From: an uncultured Flavobacterium sp. | GTDB taxonomy: Bacteria; Bacteroidota; Bacteroidia; Flavobacteriales; Flavobacteriaceae | NCBI GenBank assembly: GCA_943912855.1 | Contig: CALTVC010000005.1 | Coordinates: 62,001-126,000 of the forward strand | Direction of reading: 5' to 3' | DNA: 64,000 bases | Shown here: positions 56,139-64,000 of the stretch, piece after piece | Position numbering within the stretch: position 1 is the first letter of the stretch | Layout of the letters: every line of letters starts with the position of its first letter | Program-made: the position numbers and the translations under genes | The notes under the pieces: model-generated | Seen by the model: only the letters and a program-made list of their open reading frames with translations | What the model was told of the DNA's origin: nothing | Database searches by the model: none

Positions 56139-56913
56139 ACAACGTACCGGCTTTACACCGCGCTTTGGCGTTATCCTGGGTTCAGGCCTTGGTGGCTTTG
56201 CCGATGATATAGAAATAGAACATTCCATACCGTATAATGAGTTGCCTAATTTCCCGGTAAGTACCGTAGAAGGCCATGCGGGCAGGCTTATTTTTGGCAA
56301 AATAGGAGGGAATAACGTGGTAGCCATGCAAGGGCGCTTTCATTATTATGAGGGCTACACCATGCAACAGGTTACGTTTCCGGTTAGGGTTATGAAGTAC
56401 TTGGGTGTTGAAACCCTGGTAGTGAGTAACGCTTCGGGTGGAGTAAACCAGTTTTACCACGTAGGCGATGTGGTTATTTTATATGACCACATTAATATGA
56501 TGCCGGAGCATCCGCTGCGTGGTAAAAACGACGAGCGTTTCGGGCCGAGGTTCCTTAATATGAGCGAGCCTTATAATCGTGCAATCATAAACAAAGCAAA
56601 GGAAATCGCGGTAGAAAAAGGCATAGATGTCAAGGACGGCATTTATCTTGCCTTACAAGGACCAACCTTTGAAACCCTTGCCGAATACCGTATGGTAAAA
56701 ATCCTGGGTGCCGACTGTGTAGGCATGAGTACCGTGCCTGAAGTTATTGTGGCGCGTCACATGGGCATTGACTGTTTTGGGGTGTCGGTAATTACTGATA
56801 TTGGTGACAGCGATGGAGTGGGCAGTGTAAGCCATGACGAGGTACTGGAAGCCGCTGCCATAGCAGAACCGAAAGTACGCACCCTTATAAAGGAACTTAT
56901 TGCTCGGGGATAG
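56101..56913 (+). CDS. punA: Purine-nucleoside phosphorylase I
   Basis: A 270-residue trimeric-type phosphorylase that splits inosine and guanosine into base and ribose 1-phosphate. Motifs present: GVILGSGLGGF (phosphate loop), AGRLIFGKIGG, MQGRFHYYEGY, VSNASGGVNQFYHVGDVVI, GPTFETLAEYR with active-site Glu and GADCVGMSTVPEVIVARH. The length matches class I enzymes. It begins inside the last 38 bases of lpxK, so translation is probably coupled. A bidirectional terminator follows. Confidence 0.95.
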   Translation: MWNEVQQTVDYIKQRTGFTPRFGVILGSGLGGFADDIEIEHSIPYNELPNFPVSTVEGHAGRLIFGKIGGNNVVAMQGRFHYYEGYTMQQVTFPVRVMKYLGVETLVVSNASGGVNQFYHVGDVVILYDHINMMPEHPLRGKNDERFGPRFLNMSEPYNRAIINKAKEIAVEKGIDVKDGIYLALQGPTFETLAEYRMVKILGADCVGMSTVPEVIVARHMGIDCFGVSVITDIGDSDGVGSVSHDEVLEAAAIAEPKVRTLIKELIARG

Positions 56914-56980
56914 TTTTAGTGGAAGTACTAAATACCCTCATCTCTCTGTGCTTTGGTTGAGATGGAAAAAACATAAAACA

Positions 56981-57016
56981 AAATGCCCTGATACAAAAAG
57001 AGATCAGGGCATTTTT
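56981..57016. terminator. Bidirectional terminator between punA and tolC-like gene
   Basis: AAATGCCCTGAT (56981-56992) pairs with ATCAGGGCATTT (57003-57014) around a 10-nt loop. T-rich sequence follows on both sides of the convergent genes. Confidence 0.85.
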
Positions 57017-57043
57017 TCATTTTGGGGATTACGTATATTATTG

Positions 57044-58342
57044 TTACAACTTCAGATTTCCGGCAAGCTCTTTAAGTCCTACTTCAGAAAGTTTTGCGTT
57101 AAACTGCGCTGTGCTGCTCCGCGATAACGCGTTTACATAATTCAGTTGTGCGGTGCGTACTTCCAGTGTGGTTATGGTACCTATGCGGTATTTTTCCATG
57201 GTAATGTCCAGGTTCTGCTCCGCTATCTGTACGTTATTAGCTTCCAGTTTTACCAGATCAAGATTGTTCAGGTACGACTGGAACGCGTTAATGAGTTGGG
57301 CGTTTATTTCCTGCGTTTGCTGGTCTATGAGTACCTGGGTATTTTCTATTTGCAGTTTGGCTATCTTCTCATTACGGTTTTGCAGGAAACCGTTAAACAG
57401 GTTTATCCTTGCAGTAATTCCATAACTAAGACCGTTACCTTTGTTGGTCCTTGCAAACCCAAGACTCGATTCGCTATCGGTAAATACATAACCCGTTGTT
57501 ACACCCACCTGCGGGTACCGACCAGATTTTACCTGTTTCAGGTTGAGTTCCGCGACACGCTTATTAATCAGTGCTAACTGTATCTGCGGATTTTGTTGTC
57601 CTGCCATAGAAAGCAGGTCGGGTAGTACAAGCTTACTGTCGGTAACTACGCTGTCGGCTACCACAAAATCAGTAGTAAGGTCGCGTGCCAAAAGCTGGTT
57701 CAGCAATGTCTTGGTATTCTTATACTGCGTTTGCTGGTTCAGCAGATTGGTTTGATCGGTATTCAGGTCAACCTCCACGTTTAGCACCTCAAGCTTAGCC
57801 GCCTTACCTATGGTAAAACGGTTCTTGGCAGTGGTAACACGCTGCTTACTGATAACCACAGCGGTATCAAGCGCTTTAATCATCTGCTGTTGTTGTACCA
57901 GCGTGTAATAGGTTTGCATTACATCGGCAACCGTGGTAGTAACAGCAAATTTCAGCTCGGCATCGCCCTGCGTTTTCAGGGTTTTCAGTTGGTCGTATTT
58001 GGCAAACATCGCGAAGCCGTCAAATATCGTCCACCCAAGGTTAACGCCATAGCTTAAACTATTGTTCTTGGCACCGTTTAGCTGTTGCACAGTACCATCG
58101 GTACGTACCTGCGTACTGTTTTGCAACGTATTATTCTGGCTAAGCGAACCGTACAGGTTAGGCAGCAAGCCTGCATTGGCAAGGCTTACATTTTGCTCGT
58201 CCATCTTCAGGTTGTTACTGGCGAGTTTTATGTCGTAGTTGTTTTGCAGGGCTTGAGAAACAGCATCTTCCACGCTAAGGTAGGGCTGGGCATTTGCCCC
58301 AAACGAAACTATAAGGAGCAAGGCATACACGTATAACCTCAT
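57044..58342 (-). CDS. TolC-family outer-membrane efflux protein
   Basis: A 432-residue protein with a signal peptide ending GANAQ (residue 19). It has two TolC-type repeats of long helices and beta segments: SVEDAVSQALQNNYDIKLASNNL at the start of the first, and a matching ALINKRVAELNLKQVKSGRYPQ in the second, plus IAEQNLDITMEKYRIGTITTLE. It forms the trimeric outer-membrane channel for the RND pump encoded two bases upstream. It is the last gene of the operon. Confidence 0.93.
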   Translation of the reverse strand: MRLYVYALLLIVSFGANAQPYLSVEDAVSQALQNNYDIKLASNNLKMDEQNVSLANAGLLPNLYGSLSQNNTLQNSTQVRTDGTVQQLNGAKNNSLSYGVNLGWTIFDGFAMFAKYDQLKTLKTQGDAELKFAVTTTVADVMQTYYTLVQQQQMIKALDTAVVISKQRVTTAKNRFTIGKAAKLEVLNVEVDLNTDQTNLLNQQTQYKNTKTLLNQLLARDLTTDFVVADSVVTDSKLVLPDLLSMAGQQNPQIQLALINKRVAELNLKQVKSGRYPQVGVTTGYVFTDSESSLGFARTNKGNGLSYGITARINLFNGFLQNRNEKIAKLQIENTQVLIDQQTQEINAQLINAFQSYLNNLDLVKLEANNVQIAEQNLDITMEKYRIGTITTLEVRTAQLNYVNALSRSSTAQFNAKLSEVGLKELAGNLKL

Positions 58343-58344
58343 AA

Positions 58345-61300
58345 CTATAAGTCTTTTATGTTATCAAATTCGGGTCTGTGCTTGCGCGGTTTAGACCACA
58401 TAAAGTAAATGGCAGGGATTACAAACAGTGTTAGCAATAGCGAGAACACTGTACCGCCCACAATAACAACCCCCATACCGATACGGCTGGTGGCTGCTGC
58501 ACCTAATGACATGGCGATAGGCAATGCGCCCAGCGCAATGGCAAGACTGGTCATTAAAATAGGGCGCAGTCGGCTTTCTGATGCTTCAATGATGGCTTCG
58601 TATTTATCCTTGCCTTCCTCACGGAGCTGGTTTGCAAACTCAACTATCAGGATACCGTTTTTGGTTACCAGGCCGATAAGCATGATGGTACCAATCTGGC
58701 TAAAGATGTTCCAGGTTTGCCCGAACAGCCATAACGAAAACAACGCTCCCGCTACCGCCATAGGCACGGTAAGGATGATGATAAACGGATCCAGGAAACT
58801 CTCGAACTGCCCGGCAAGTATCAGGTAAATAAGCAGTAATGCCAACCCGAATGCAAACAGCGTATTGGAACTACTCTCTACAAAATCACGCGATTCACCA
58901 CCAAGGTCTGTGGTAAAGGTTTCGTCCAAAACCTTAGCCTTGATTCTGTCCATAGCCTCTATACCGTCACTGATACTCATGCCCGGCGCAAGACCTGCCG
59001 ACACCGTAGCACTCATATAACGGTTGTTGTGATACAGCTGTGGTGGGCTGCTTTCTTCGTCTACCTTTACAAGGTTGTCCAGCTGTATCAGTTGGCCTGT
59101 AGTACTCTTTACAAATATTGAAGTAAGGTCGAGTGGTTTTTCGCGGTCTTCCTTATCAAACTGACCTATGACCTGGTATTGCTTACCGTTCATCATAAAG
59201 TAACCAAAACGCTGTCCGCTCAGGGAAAGTTGTAGCGTTTGTGCCACGTCTAGTAGTGACACTCCAAGGCTTTGTGCCTTTTCGCGGTCTATAGTTACGT
59301 TGATTTCAGGCTTGTTGAATTTCAGGTTCACATCGTTTGCAGAAAACGTAGGGTCGTTGCTTACCTCATCCATAAACTGAGGTATTTTTTCACGCAGCTG
59401 CTCGAAATTTGGTGCCTGTATAATGTATTGTATCGGGAAACCGCCACGCCTGTTTACGGCAATGGTAGGTTGTTGCTGTATGGCTACCTTGGCATCGTTA
59501 TAGCGCTTGGTCCATTTGGTTAAATCCTGCGCGATTTCTTTTTGGCTACGCTTACGGTCTTCCGGATTTTTCAGGGCAATACGTACACGTCCGCTGTTTA
59601 CGGCACCCGTACCAAAGCCGGGCGAAGTAATAACCAATGCCACCTCTTTTTCAGGGATGGAGTCTTCTATGAGCTGGTTCATTTCTATCATAAAACGATC
59701 CATATAGTCATACGAAGCGCCTTCGGGGCCGGTAACGTTCATACCTACAAAACTACGGTCGTCATACGGTGCGGTTTCTTTTTGTATAGTGGTAAAAAAG
59801 AACGCGATCAATCCCACACAAACCGCAAGTATAGGGAAACTTAGCCATTTGTATTTCATAAACCCGGTAAGCATGCCCGCATACCCTTTGTTCATTTTCT
59901 CGAAATACGGCTCGGTAAATTCGTAGAACCTTGACTTTTTATGTACGCCTTTTATCAGGTAGGCGTTAAGCATAGGGGTTAACGTTAACGACACAAATGC
60001 CGACACCAATACCGCTGCCGCAATGACGACACCAAACTCCCGGAAGAGCCTGCCCACAAATCCTTCAAGGAAAATTACCGGAAGAAATACGGCAGCCAAC
60101 GTTATGGAAATGGAAATAACCGCGAAGAAAATTTCGTTGGCACCTTTAAGCGCCGCTTCTATCGGGGTCATGCCTTCCTCTACCTTTTTAAAGATGTTTT
60201 CGGTTACCACAATACCGTCGTCTACCACGAGCCCCGTAGCGAGTACAATGGCAAGCAGTGTTAGTACATTTATAGAGAACCCGAAAATATACATGATAAA
60301 GAACGTAGCGATAAGTGATACCGGAATATCCAGCAACGGTCGTAGTGCTATTGCCCAGTCCCTGAAGAACAGGTAGATGATCAACGTAACCAGTACAATA
60401 GATATACCTAGCGTTTCGGCAACTTCCAGTACTGATTTTTTAATGAAGGCGGTATTGTCTAAGGCAATGCTCAGTTTAAGGTCGGCAGGGAGCTCGTTCC
60501 TAAGGTGGTCGTACTGCGCGTAGAAAGCATCGGCAATTTCAATGTAGTTGGTTCCCGGTTGCGGAATTATAGCAAGCCCCACAAGTACCTGCCCGTTACC
60601 TGTCATTTTGGTTTCCACGTTTTCAGGGCCAAGTTCGGCTTTACCTACATCGCTGAATTTTACAATTTTATCCCCTTCTGATTTTATGATGATGTTATCA
60701 AACTGTGTAGCGGTAGAAAGGTTCCCCTGTGTTTTTACCGTAAGCTCTGTAGTACTGCCCGTAAGCTTACCCGTAGGTAACTCTACGTTCTGGCTGGATA
60801 AGGCAGTGCGCACATCGGCAACGGTAACCCCGTAAGCATTCAGCTTGGCAGGGTTTATCCAGAGGCGCATGGCGTATTTCTTTTGCCCCCAAATCTGTAC
60901 GGTACTTACCCCGGGTATGGTTTGCAGGCGTTCGGCAATAACGTTCTCAGCATAATCGCTCAATTCCAACGGATTTCGGGTGGCGCTCTGTACCGTCATG
61001 GTAATAATCGGCTCACTGTCAGAGTCCGCTTTACTTACCACCGGTGGTGCATCAATATCCTGCGGAAGCTCGCGTGTTGCCTGCGATACCTTATCGCGCA
61101 CGTCGTTAGCGGCTTCCTCCAGGTTTTTTTCAAGTTCAAACTCTATGGTAATGTTGCTCGATCCCTGGTTACTGCTCGATGTTATATTCCTGATACCATC
61201 TATCTGGTTGATGGCTTTTTCCAGCGGTTCGGTAATCTGCGATTCTATAATGTCGGCATTGGCACCCGTATAGCTCGTACGTACGTTAATCTGTGCCGGG

Positions 61301-61422
61301 TCTATACTCGGAAACTCACGCACGCCAAGGAACATATACCCTATAAACCCGAAGATGATAATGGCCACGTTCATTACTATGGTAAGTACGGGCCGTTTTA
61401 TACTTAGTGTACTCAGGCTCAT
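58345..61422 (-). CDS. RND-family efflux pump inner-membrane transporter
   Basis: A 1025-residue AcrB-like proton-driven exporter with twelve transmembrane helices and two large periplasmic loops. It shows the N-terminal LSIKRPVLTIVMNVAIIIFG helix, PSIDPAQINVRTSYTGANAD, helix 4 with the proton-relay aspartates GLVVDDGIVVTENIF, helix 10-11 region with AGQFESFLDP and the C-terminal GLVTKNGILIVEFANQL. It is of the HAE1 type. Its gene is two bases from both the adaptor (upstream) and TolC (downstream) genes, so one transcript is certain in practice. The substrates are unpredictable. Confidence 0.95.
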   Translation of the reverse strand: MSLSTLSIKRPVLTIVMNVAIIIFGFIGYMFLGVREFPSIDPAQINVRTSYTGANADIIESQITEPLEKAINQIDGIRNITSSSNQGSSNITIEFELEKNLEEAANDVRDKVSQATRELPQDIDAPPVVSKADSDSEPIITMTVQSATRNPLELSDYAENVIAERLQTIPGVSTVQIWGQKKYAMRLWINPAKLNAYGVTVADVRTALSSQNVELPTGKLTGSTTELTVKTQGNLSTATQFDNIIIKSEGDKIVKFSDVGKAELGPENVETKMTGNGQVLVGLAIIPQPGTNYIEIADAFYAQYDHLRNELPADLKLSIALDNTAFIKKSVLEVAETLGISIVLVTLIIYLFFRDWAIALRPLLDIPVSLIATFFIMYIFGFSINVLTLLAIVLATGLVVDDGIVVTENIFKKVEEGMTPIEAALKGANEIFFAVISISITLAAVFLPVIFLEGFVGRLFREFGVVIAAAVLVSAFVSLTLTPMLNAYLIKGVHKKSRFYEFTEPYFEKMNKGYAGMLTGFMKYKWLSFPILAVCVGLIAFFFTTIQKETAPYDDRSFVGMNVTGPEGASYDYMDRFMIEMNQLIEDSIPEKEVALVITSPGFGTGAVNSGRVRIALKNPEDRKRSQKEIAQDLTKWTKRYNDAKVAIQQQPTIAVNRRGGFPIQYIIQAPNFEQLREKIPQFMDEVSNDPTFSANDVNLKFNKPEINVTIDREKAQSLGVSLLDVAQTLQLSLSGQRFGYFMMNGKQYQVIGQFDKEDREKPLDLTSIFVKSTTGQLIQLDNLVKVDEESSPPQLYHNNRYMSATVSAGLAPGMSISDGIEAMDRIKAKVLDETFTTDLGGESRDFVESSSNTLFAFGLALLLIYLILAGQFESFLDPFIIILTVPMAVAGALFSLWLFGQTWNIFSQIGTIMLIGLVTKNGILIVEFANQLREEGKDKYEAIIEASESRLRPILMTSLAIALGALPIAMSLGAAATSRIGMGVVIVGGTVFSLLLTLFVIPAIYFMWSKPRKHRPEFDNIKDL

Positions 61423-61424
61423 GG

Positions 61425-62498
61425 CTATTTCTTTTTAGGCGTTACGGTAACTTTTACAGGCGCGTCTTTTTTCAGTGCCAATACGCCTGAAGTAATCACG
61501 GTGTCGCCTGCCTTTAGCCCATCAAGCACCACCACATCGGCAGCGGTACGCGTACCTGTAGTTATCACTGCTTCATCGGCCTTGCCATTGCGTAGTACAT
61601 ATACTTTCTTACCGCCCTGTACCGGTACTACGGCTTCGGTAGGTACCATATAGGCATTAGCTGTTTTATCCAGCGGAAGCTGTACATCGGCAAACGTACC
61701 CGGAATCAGCCCGCCCTCGGCATTGTTAGCTAATGCACGGATGCGCAGCGTACGGGTAGATACATCTACGGCAGGCTCAGTAGCATACACCTTAGCCTGG
61801 TATTTTTTCGCAGCCCCTGCCAAGGTAAAGCTCACGGTAGTACCTATTTTAATCTGGGTAGCGTACTTTTCAGGAACCGAAAACGTAAGTTTTATGTTGC
61901 TGCTGTTTACCAGCGTAGTGATTATGGTTTGCGGGGTTACATACGTACCCGGCGAAATATTGCGTAAGCCAATGGTGCCGCTAAACGGTGCACGGATGCT
62001 GGTTTTGGCAATCTGCGCGGTTATGAGTTGGGTTTGTGCCTGCGCAGTTTTAAAGTCGGCACTGGCTATGTCGTATTCCTCCTGGCTTATGGCTTCCTTT
62101 TCAAGGAGCAGGCGGGCACGGCGTTCATTTTCTGAAGCAAGTTTTTGTCTGGTGGCGGCTTCATTTGCCTGGGCACGAAGTTCTATATCATTTATCTTTA
62201 CCAAAATCTGACCCTGTTTTACGGCAGCTCCTTCGGTAAAATAAATCTTTTCGGCAATGCCCGATACCTCGCTGGTAAGCTGTATCTGCTCATTGGCATC
62301 TATAGAACCCGAAAGAGAAAGGTTATTCGAAAAATCTTCGGGCTGTACTACGATTCCGTTAACCGCTGTAGGCTTCTTTTCGCCCCCTCCGCCTCCAGAA
62401 GTTTCTTCTTTTGCTTTTTTATTTTCGGATATGCGGTAGTAGATAAGTCCGCCAAGCCCCGCAATAAGGACCGCGTAAACAATGTATTTTATTTTCAT
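61425..62498 (-). CDS. RND efflux periplasmic adaptor (membrane fusion protein)
   Basis: A 357-residue adaptor with one N-terminal membrane anchor (4-20) and a Gly-rich hinge (SGGGGGEKKP). It has a split lipoyl domain (VVQPEDFSNNLSLSGSI and IRAPFSGTIGLRNISPGTYV), a helical hairpin between (ANEAATRQKLASENERRARLLLEK), a beta-barrel domain (TTVSFTLAGAAKKYQAKVY) and a membrane-proximal domain. It couples the RND pump to the TolC channel. It is the first gene of the three-gene operon, with a -7 element 24 bases upstream. Confidence 0.94.
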   Translation of the reverse strand: MKIKYIVYAVLIAGLGGLIYYRISENKKAKEETSGGGGGEKKPTAVNGIVVQPEDFSNNLSLSGSIDANEQIQLTSEVSGIAEKIYFTEGAAVKQGQILVKINDIELRAQANEAATRQKLASENERRARLLLEKEAISQEEYDIASADFKTAQAQTQLITAQIAKTSIRAPFSGTIGLRNISPGTYVTPQTIITTLVNSSNIKLTFSVPEKYATQIKIGTTVSFTLAGAAKKYQAKVYATEPAVDVSTRTLRIRALANNAEGGLIPGTFADVQLPLDKTANAYMVPTEAVVPVQGGKKVYVLRNGKADEAVITTGTRTAADVVVLDGLKAGDTVITSGVLALKKDAPVKVTVTPKKK

Positions 62499-62522
62499 GT
62501 AATAAGGTGGCTATAATCTTAG

Positions 62523-62530
62523 CAAAGCTA
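62523..62530 (-). promoter_or_regulatory. -7 element of the efflux operon
   Basis: TAGCTTTG on the minus strand matches TAnnTTTG, 24 bases before the adaptor start. Confidence 0.55.
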
Positions 62531-62645
62531 TGATAAAGTGCAGCTACACATCTGTTAAGAAAACTCTAAAATGATGAATTCAACTCATCATTCCCCCGCC
62601 TTTAGACCCCGTAAATTACAAAAGGTTTAATTCCGCCTAAAATTT

Positions 62646-62653
62646 TATCTTTG
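62646..62653 (+). promoter_or_regulatory. -7 element of rpe
   Basis: TATCTTTG matches TAnnTTTG, 26 bases before ATG 62680. Confidence 0.6.
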
Positions 62654-62679
62654 CACCATAAACAACACTCCTATTATAT

Positions 62680-63348
62680 ATGAAAAACACGCTTATAGCC
62701 CCATCGGTACTTTCAGCTGATTTCGGCAACCTGCAGCGCGACATCGAAATGATTAACAACAGCGAGGCCGACTGGTTTCACGTAGACATCATGGACGGTG
62801 TATTTGTGCCTAACCTGTCGTTCGGCATACCGGTGGTAGAAGCCATAACCCGCCACGCCAAAAAGACCATAGATGTACACCTGATGATTGTAAACCCGGA
62901 TCCGTATATTAAAACATTCGCGGAGCTTGGTGCCAATAACCTTACCGTACATTACGAAACCTGCACCCACCTGCACCGTACCCTGCAAGCCATTAAGGCA
63001 GAAGGTATGAAAGCAGGTATAGCGCTAAACCCGCATACCAATGTAGAATTGCTCGAAGATATTATTAACGAAACCGACCTGGTGTGCCTTATGAGCGTTA
63101 ACCCGGGCTTTGGTGGGCAGAGCTTTATAGAGCGTACGTATGATAAAATCCGTAAGCTGAAAGAAATCATAGTACGCAACGGCGCTTCTACACTTATAGA
63201 GATTGACGGTGGTGTAAGCGATAAAAACGCGGCTAAACTGGTTGAAGCCGGTGCCGATGTACTGGTTGCAGGCAATTATGTTTTTAAAGCTGAAGACCCT
63301 GTAGCTACAGTTTCTGCGCTAAAAAAATTATTGGCTAACGCCCAATAG
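62680..63348 (+). CDS. rpe: Ribulose-phosphate 3-epimerase
   Basis: A 222-residue cytoplasmic TIM-barrel enzyme of the pentose phosphate pathway that interconverts ribulose 5-phosphate and xylulose 5-phosphate. Diagnostic residues are APSVLSADF with Ser9 and Asp13 region, FHVDIMDGVFVPN (metal-binding His/Asp), DVHLMI (His about 68), LMSVNPGFGGQSF and EIDGGVSDKNA (Asp about 175). The length is normal. The gene is monocistronic. Confidence 0.96.
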   Translation: MKNTLIAPSVLSADFGNLQRDIEMINNSEADWFHVDIMDGVFVPNLSFGIPVVEAITRHAKKTIDVHLMIVNPDPYIKTFAELGANNLTVHYETCTHLHRTLQAIKAEGMKAGIALNPHTNVELLEDIINETDLVCLMSVNPGFGGQSFIERTYDKIRKLKEIIVRNGASTLIEIDGGVSDKNAAKLVEAGADVLVAGNYVFKAEDPVATVSALKKLLANAQ

Positions 63349-63625
63349 TGTAAAACAAGCCTATTTAAAACGTTTTCGTGAATTTGCTCTTTAGTTATTT
63401 ATTGAATTTTTTGCAATAACATCAGTATAACACGATGAGATTTTAAATTAATTACACATTAATAAAATTTAACAGTATTTTTAGCAAAAAGACAAAGACA
63501 TCCTTAAAATTAAGAAACTACTATTGTGTAGGAAATGTTAAATATATACTTTTAACATACTTAGCATTTATTTCTGGTTTAATGCTTTGACAAACAAAAG
63601 TGTGTATTTTTTCTTTTTGACAAGC

Positions 63626-63656
63626 AAAGCCCTGTACCAACCATACAGGGCTTTTT
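63626..63656 (+). terminator. Intrinsic terminator downstream of rpe
   Basis: AAAGCCCTGTA (63626-63636) pairs with TACAGGGCTTT (63644-63654) around a 7-nt loop, followed by T-rich sequence. Confidence 0.85.
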
Positions 63657-63700
63657 ATTTGTGCGAAATAATATTTTTAGACAAAACTAAAAATAATTTA

Positions 63701-63708
63701 TACATTTG
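63701..63708 (+). promoter_or_regulatory. -7 element of the TonB-receptor gene
   Basis: TACATTTG matches TAnnTTTG, 17 bases before ATG 63726. Confidence 0.6.
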
Positions 63709-63725
63709 TGCAAATAATAAAATTG

Positions 63726-64000
63726 ATGAAATACTTTTTACTTTTTATAATTGGTTTAAATTTTTGTTTAGCGCAGCAGGGTTCTTTGCAGGGAACAGTG
63801 ACTGATGGCAATGGCCCGCTGCCTGCCGCGACACTCATAATAAACCCCGGCAGTAAAATAATTACCACAAACGAAGCAGGTAAATACAGCATAGCCTTAC
63901 CAGATGGTGCCTATACCCTTAGCGTACAGTACACCGGTTTTAAAGTGCTTACCAAGAAAGTTACCGTAAAAGGAAGTACTACGTTAAACATCGTATTGGC
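63726..64000 (+). CDS. TonB-dependent receptor, N-terminal part
   Basis: The reading frame starts at ATG 63726 and is open to the window edge, giving 91 residues. A signal peptide (hydrophobic stretch 3-14, ending LAQQ) is followed directly by a carboxypeptidase-regulatory-like (CarbopepD_reg_2) beta domain: SLQGTVTDGNGPLPAAT, TTNEAGKYSIALPDGAYTLS and VQYTGFKVLTKKVTV. This domain opens most Bacteroidetes TonB receptors, whose plug and barrel would lie beyond the window. No STN domain is present, so it is unlikely to signal to a FecR protein. A non-receptor surface protein with the same first domain is possible. Confidence 0.75.
   Translation, partial: MKYFLLFIIGLNFCLAQQGSLQGTVTDGNGPLPAATLIINPGSKIITTNEAGKYSIALPDGAYTLSVQYTGFKVLTKKVTVKGSTTLNIVL

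Larger units (their letters stand above)
63349..63725. other. Intergenic region between rpe and the TonB-receptor gene
   Basis: AT-rich sequence without a coding frame. A plus-strand terminator lies at 63626-63656, 278 bases past the rpe stop, so rpe has either a long 3' untranslated region or there is an extra short transcript. A TonB-receptor promoter follows. Confidence 0.5.

Overview
The window is chromosomal DNA from a member of the Flavobacteriaceae, most likely Flavobacterium or a close relative. The evidence is the Bacteroidetes-type promoter element TAnnTTTG in front of many genes, two proteins with type IX secretion (T9SS) C-terminal sorting domains, an ECF sigma/FecR/TonB-receptor signalling set, and families typical of the phylum (DUF1501/DUF1800, M61 peptidase, DUF4369 lipoprotein, the Nif3 and coiled-coil pair). 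No rRNA, CRISPR array, intact prophage or transposase gene was seen. One tRNA (Thr, TGT) is present. The window opens inside idi and closes inside a TonB-receptor gene.

Layout. 0-3 kb: idi, queD, manA, a small conserved gene, tRNA-Thr and a secreted esterase. 3-14 kb: mostly leftward genes for envelope and secreted proteins (DUF4369 lipoprotein, T9SS cargo, M61 peptidase, a GH19 endolysin-like gene, a DUF2089 regulator-Yip1-hydrolase operon, an L,D-transpeptidase). 14-19.5 kb: FabH-like synthase, an orphan ABC ATPase, two tandem outer-membrane barrels facing an OmpA-domain lipoprotein and a lipocalin-like lipoprotein. 19.8-28.3 kb: htpG, small membrane proteins, a DMT exporter, a second L,D-transpeptidase, DUF1501/DUF1800. 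28.9-35.5 kb: argS followed by two SGNH hydrolases and an MBOAT acyltransferase. 35.6-41.1 kb: a T9SS-exported PNGase F-like glycoamidase converging on a TonB receptor/FecR/ECF sigma operon. 41.6-54.7 kb: response regulator, ffh, folD, aspartic protease, a RelE/ParE-type toxin-antitoxin pair, rluF, an MG2-type surface protein, hydrolase, coiled-coil protein, Nif3. 55-64 kb: lpxK-punA, a tripartite RND efflux operon, rpe and the start of a TonB receptor.

How the genes work together. Housekeeping functions (isoprenoid, queuosine, folate, SRP, tRNA charging, lipid A, nucleosides, pentose phosphate) are interleaved with envelope functions: peptidoglycan cross-linking, probable O-acylation of an envelope polymer, surface glycoprotein deglycosylation, signalled TonB import and drug efflux.

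Most notable non-coding content: two near-identical copies of a putative leftward small RNA (about 100 nt; 21790-21892 and 28476-28582). Each has an exact TAnnTTTG element, a 5' hairpin whose four substitutions all lie in the loop, an invariant linker and an intrinsic terminator. The second copy is bracketed by two oppositely oriented REP-like palindromic elements. Other structure includes a 39-bp perfect inverted repeat at 13781-13883, an operator-like repeat around the promoter of the DUF2089 operon, and a structured RNA candidate just upstream of ffh. All functions are inferred from sequence reading alone; no database search was run.
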